From the NCBI RefSeq assembly GCF_026745355.1, contig NC_079206.1, positions 39,725,779 through 39,789,778 on the forward strand: 64,000 nt of DNA. Reading direction: 5' to 3'. The notes beneath the pieces are model-generated. The model made no database searches, was not told where the DNA came from, and worked only from the letters and a program-made list of their open reading frames with translations. The DNA is from Beta vulgaris subsp. vulgaris (Eukaryota; Streptophyta; Magnoliopsida; Caryophyllales; Amaranthaceae). Positions within the stretch are counted from its first letter, which is position 1; every line of letters begins with the position of its first letter. Shown piece by piece: positions 60,411 through 64,000 of the stretch. The position numbers and the translations under genes were made by a program.

Positions 60411-62878
60411 TGTAATCCCCCACAATTTTAAAGATTTTCATAAATATATTAAAGTATTTTGTAGTTATATTTAAATCCAAATGAGTTTGGAAAATGATTT
60501 GATTTTAAAAAGGGTTGACTATTTTAAAAGTCAACTAAAAATATTTTTTGTAGCTTAATAAAAATTGTAATGTTTTAATTAAGCATGTTTTAATAAGAGT
60601 TTTAATTATTAAAAGCATATTTGAAAAGAAGCTTATTGGAATCGAAAGCCCAAAAGTAATAAAAAGGGAAAGGATTATTTGATGACTAAAGTCCTAATGA
60701 GCCATCTTATTAGTCATCAAAGTTTTATTTATTGAAATCTCTTTTCCTAAGCCCAAAAGGAAAAGCCTCTATTTAAATATCCTAAAAACCCAAAATTTTA
60801 CCCTACACTCTATTTCTCTCTCCTCTTCCACGTGACTTTTCTTTTGTTCTCTTCACTCGTTTTTTTTTCTCACCCGAATCTGATTGGCCAGATTTCTCAT
60901 AGTTCCGTTAATTTTTAGCCAAAACTTCCTTATAGAAATTGTAGATCTCGAAAAGTTATTGAATTTAGGCTAAGAATCACTCAATTCCGATTCTTATTCT
61001 ATTAGTTATGGCCTCTGCAAGTTTCCAATTCTGCTGCCATATTTCACTCGGATTTCGGTATTTCACTCTTTTTCTTCCTTTTTCTTTTGATTCTTTTCCT
61101 CGTTTTCTTATATATTGATTTCATATATATTATATATTGAAAGAATAAATTTTCAAATTTGTTATTATTTTTAGATTGAAGTTTTAATCATCAAAGTATG
61201 GATTTTTAGGGTTTTAATTACTAGAAAACCATAGTTGTATGTTATACACTATGAGATTGTTTTAATTTATGATTTTAAACATGTTTATATGTTTTAAAGA
61301 GAGTTATTAAATATTATAAGTGCTGTAATTTCAGAAAATAAGTATTTTACGAGTTTTAAATGATTTTTAATCACTAGAATAGTTGTACTATACTAGGGAT
61401 TAAAAATAACGAAAGTTTGATACGTAAAAACGATTTTAAAACACGTTTTAAGGGGTTTGGGTCGTTTTTAAAGTTGCTGTAAATTTTTAATTCAAAGTAT
61501 TTATTTTATTATTTTATTATTTTATTTTCTAGGCGGAGAATTCATAGTAGGAGACTTTTAGAGCGTAAAAGTGGCCTACCGATTCGTTTAACAAGGTACG
61601 TACATAGTCTACGTGCTATATGGTTAGAAACATGCTTTAGGGATATTTTTATTTTGTAGTATCATGTATAGGACCTTGTTGTTCATATTATGATTTACTG
61701 AAATTGCTTTACATGTTACTTGCCTGTGTGCTACATGTAAATAAGAATATGTATGAGTATGACTGTTTGTATGGAAGTTTGATGCAAGCAGATAAGTTTA
61801 GTTTTGGTATTAATTCGTGAGTGAATTAATGTAAGTAGGTTGGAATCATGTGTTACATAGATTCTTTGAGATTATTTATTTATCTTATAAGAACCGTGGA
61901 TCTTATTTGGTAATTATGAGTTATACTTATATAAAGGTACAGTTTACTGTTGGCTAGGTTCAACAGGCAAGTTAGTAAAGAATAAAAGAAGTTAAGAGAG
62001 TCTTGAATGATAAGTTGTGAACACTTGTTTATTCTAAGATTAAAAAGGAGTTTGTGATGTTATGTGATTGTTAGTTGTGATTATGTGCTTGGTTGGTGTC
62101 AACACAAGTATAAAAATGAATGAAACGTAAAGTGAAACGAGATAGGTTATAGACTTTAGACTGGTGCACGTCTAGAGTTGGACACTAAGGGTTGGGATAC
62201 ATAGTCCGCCGTGATATGTATTTTCCTAGGATTGGATTGATCACCTTTCCTTTTTAGCTCAAAGGTTCCTCGATATCGCAGGTCAATTGGAATATGTGGT
62301 AGTCCCATATCTCCTACTTCAGTATAGACAACTCGTCCCATAACTATTCCATTTAAAGAAGAAATAAAAGTTTAGAGTCTAGTTCAGTAAGAGTCATCTG
62401 CAGTTTGTTATATACTTATTATTATTTATGTTGTAGTATCATGTTAGGATTATTTATGCCTGATATGTAGTACTCAGCTTTGCTGATTACGTGCTGTTTG
62501 TGTGTGTGATCATGGCTTTGCCTATTGATCCTGTGATGATCCTTCTGGTGAGCAGAGTCGGTTTGCATTGACATTACAGGTTTGCAGATGCATTGCATTG
62601 GGAATTTGGAATGGAGAGGCTTTATACTTAGTATAGTTAAGTTGTTTTCGTAGGGACATCTTTACTTAAGTTTGAGGTTTTAGTTGGTGTCTTTAGTTTC
62701 GAAACAATTGTCATTTATTTCATAAGTTTAATAAAGTTGATTTTATTTTAGTAATTGTTTTCTGCTGCAAAATTCTGAGTAAGCCAAAACGTTTTCACAC
62801 GGGCGATAATGCCTGGGTAATTCTCTAGATTCGTTATAAAAGTATTTTCTAGAAAGAGAGAATTATCAGGGTGTTACA
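60411..62878 (+). repeat. 3' LTR of nested chromovirus
   Basis: 2,468 bp, 29 bp shorter than its partner, mostly through single-base gaps spread along its length. TATA-like TATTTAAATA at 60770-60779. It ends GGGTGTTACA at the junction with Sirevirus 2 gag. Confidence 0.95.
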
Positions 62879-63426
62879 CATCTGTCCTTAGGAAGACTCC
62901 TAAGAACCTTTCGAACCTGTTCCTTAGATGAAATAAATTTTCCAAGAGAAGCCAACTCATTAATAATGTTAGTAAAACGAGTAAACATGTATCCGATGCT
63001 TTCCGTAGATTTCATGCAGAACAGTTCATATTGATTCATAAGTAAATCAATTTTCGATCTTTTAACTTCATTAGTTCCTTCGTGGGTTACTTCTAGTAAA
63101 TTCCATATTTGCTTTGCGGATTTGCATCCCATGATCCTATTATGCTCATGGGCTCCAAGTCCACAATGCAACAGTTTAATAGCCATGGCATTTACTTCCA
63201 TTTTTTCAAAATCAGATTTGTCATAATCATAGAGGGGTTTTAGAGTTACCTCATTTTTTGTAGTTGTGAATTCGAAATCACCAACTTCAATGACTCTCCA
63301 AACCTGATAGTTTTCAGCTTTGATGAATATCTCCATGCGGTTCTTCCAATAGTTGTAGTACTTCCCATTGAACATAGGAGGCCTTTGAGTGGAGTAACCT
63401 TCTTCAAGTTTCTCGGTGGTATTCAT
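62879..63426 (-). pseudogene. Sirevirus 2 gag, N-terminal half
   Basis: Minus-strand gag starts at 63426 with MNTTEKLEEGYSTQRPP, then KYYNYWKNRMEIF, IMGCKSAKQIWNLLEVTH and VRKVLRSLPKD. It is cut at the chromovirus insertion and continues at 52169. No internal stop is seen. It aligns residue for residue with Sirevirus 1 gag, where the 13th codon is a stop. Confidence 0.9.
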
Positions 63427-63475
63427 TGTTCCTTGGATCTTTTTCTCAATAGGGTTTCCTATCTTTCGTGAGTTC

Positions 63476-63491
63476 TAGCTCTGATACCAAT
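63476..63491 (-). promoter_or_regulatory. Primer-binding site of Sirevirus 2
   Basis: Read on the minus strand after the 5' LTR: TTGGTATCAGAGC, the canonical site complementary to initiator methionine tRNA. Confidence 0.9.
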
Positions 63492-64000
63492 TGTTATTTC
63501 CCTAGGAACACAAGAAGAGGAGGGGTGAATTGTAGGTGTAGAAATAAACGTAACTTTTTGCGGAAATTAAAACTTAAACGAATAAACAAGCTAGAGGAAC
63601 ACAAGGGATTTTTACGAGGAAAAACTTCTTGGGCCCAACAAGAAGAAACAACCTCGACCACTAGGGATTTTAAACTCAACACTTTCACTAATTAGGCCAA
63701 ACAACTTTGTTACAACCTAATTCTAACTCGAGCCACACCTTGAGTTCCTAAACTCAAGTTCCTGAGCCACTGTTCCCTTAACAACAGTTCCTCTCAACTT
63801 CACTCGAAGTTTTCTCACACATACAAGCTTCACTCAAAGCCTCTCTCTTACAGAACATCACTCAAAGTTCCCTTACCCAAAAAACCAAAATACAATTGAT
63901 CGAAATAAGCTTAGTGGAATTAGAGTAAGAAAGCAAGGAACAAATGGCTATTATGAGAGAATGAAGGCACTGACACTTAATTAGTTAAACTCACTTAATT
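63492..64000 (-). repeat. 5' LTR of Sirevirus 2, cut by window end
   Basis: 509 bp of the LTR matching 43381-43890. Differences include a changed AAGAAGAGGAGGGG stretch near the start and a small rearrangement near 63826-63850 (a duplicated CACTCAAAG word). Confidence 0.92.

Larger units (their letters stand above)
52170..62878 (+). mobile_element. Chromovirus (Ty3/gypsy, Tekay/Del-like), nested in Sirevirus 2 gag
   Basis: LTRs at 52170-54666 (2,497 bp) and 60411-62878 (2,468 bp) flank 5.7 kb of internal sequence with primer-binding site, gag, partial protease, RT, RNase H, integrase and chromodomain in the Ty3/gypsy order. TTTCGGGACGAAAC before the polypurine tract and a chromodomain after integrase are chromovirus hallmarks; long LTRs fit the Tekay/Del clade. 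The LTRs differ by few substitutions but many one-base gaps. The flanking pentamers CCATT and CATCT do not give a clean TSD. It is the youngest large insertion here because it interrupts Sirevirus 2. A deletion removing the gag knuckle and protease active site makes it non-autonomous. Confidence 0.92.
43381..64000 (-). mobile_element. Sirevirus-like Ty1/copia retrotransposon 2, extends past the window
   Basis: The 3' LTR (43381-44720) is complete; the 5' LTR starts at 63492 and is cut by the window end. On the minus strand the order is 5' LTR, canonical primer-binding site, gag (split by a chromovirus), two zinc knuckles, protease, integrase, reverse transcriptase, RNase H, env-like ORF, doubled polypurine tract, 3' LTR. 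It is related to Sirevirus 1 throughout but clearly distinct, with LTRs of another sequence. If the TSD is the 5 bp at 43376-43380 (CACAC), the second copy is outside the window. Scattered frameshifts and the nested chromovirus make it defective. Confidence 0.92.

Noticed and set aside
62156..62341. Minus-strand 61-codon frame
   Set aside because: It lies within the chromovirus 3' LTR, antisense, without family features; the partner LTR does not preserve it because of one-base gaps.

Overview
The window is nuclear DNA from a flowering plant. Evidence: one protein gene with GT-AG introns, many plant-type LTR retrotransposons, a plant L1-type LINE with a DUF4283-like ORF1, and plant DNA-transposon families (hAT, Tourist/PIF-Harbinger, Stowaway, CACTA). 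AT-rich intergenic DNA and the repeat families suggest a eudicot, perhaps Caryophyllales; that placement is a guess. I see no tRNA, rRNA, CRISPR or prokaryotic feature.

Left part (1-8.1 kb). AT-rich DNA holds an inverted-repeat-bounded block (about 498-2866), a 973-bp hAT-type element with an 8-bp target-site duplication (TSD), and a decayed receptor-like protein (RLP) gene (4415-6737) interrupted by a 426-bp Tourist-like MITE. From 8100 to about 21874 lies a minus-strand, chromovirus-type solo LTR split by a complete Sirevirus-like Ty1/copia element (9469-20988, minus strand, TSD TACCT). That Sirevirus carries a 473-bp hAT-like MITE in its env-like ORF and a 1,221-bp Ac-like hAT deletion derivative in pol. 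A CACTA-like element and a degenerate LINE follow (21875-25670).

Centre (26.7-32.2 kb). The only gene that reads as intact is a six-exon rhomboid-like intramembrane protease (27996-32195, plus strand, 387 aa). A retroposed 1-kb insert with an exact 18-bp TSD sits in its upstream region. Its introns hold a Tourist-like MITE, a Stowaway-like MITE, a long (TA)n tract and a short alternating purine-pyrimidine block.

Right part (33.3-64 kb). A decayed chromovirus 3' half with its LTR (33345-37115) is followed by a Ty1/copia 3' fragment, a related LTR piece in mixed orientation, a promoter-like region with G-box inverted repeats, and a gypsy-type LTR fragment (42259-43380). A second Sirevirus-like element (43381 to beyond 64000, minus strand) is inserted in that fragment. 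Its gag is split by a chromovirus (52170-62878, plus strand) that has near-identical 2.5-kb LTRs and a chromodomain but lacks its zinc knuckle and the N-terminal half of protease.

Themes: nested insertion layers that can be ordered in time; a conserved extra ORF downstream of pol and doubled polypurine tracts in both Sireviruses; similar doubled tracts in both chromoviruses; strong enrichment of the GTTCC/GGAAC word in the Sireviruses; and an excess of one-base deletions in the right chromovirus LTR and body that may be consensus-sequence error.
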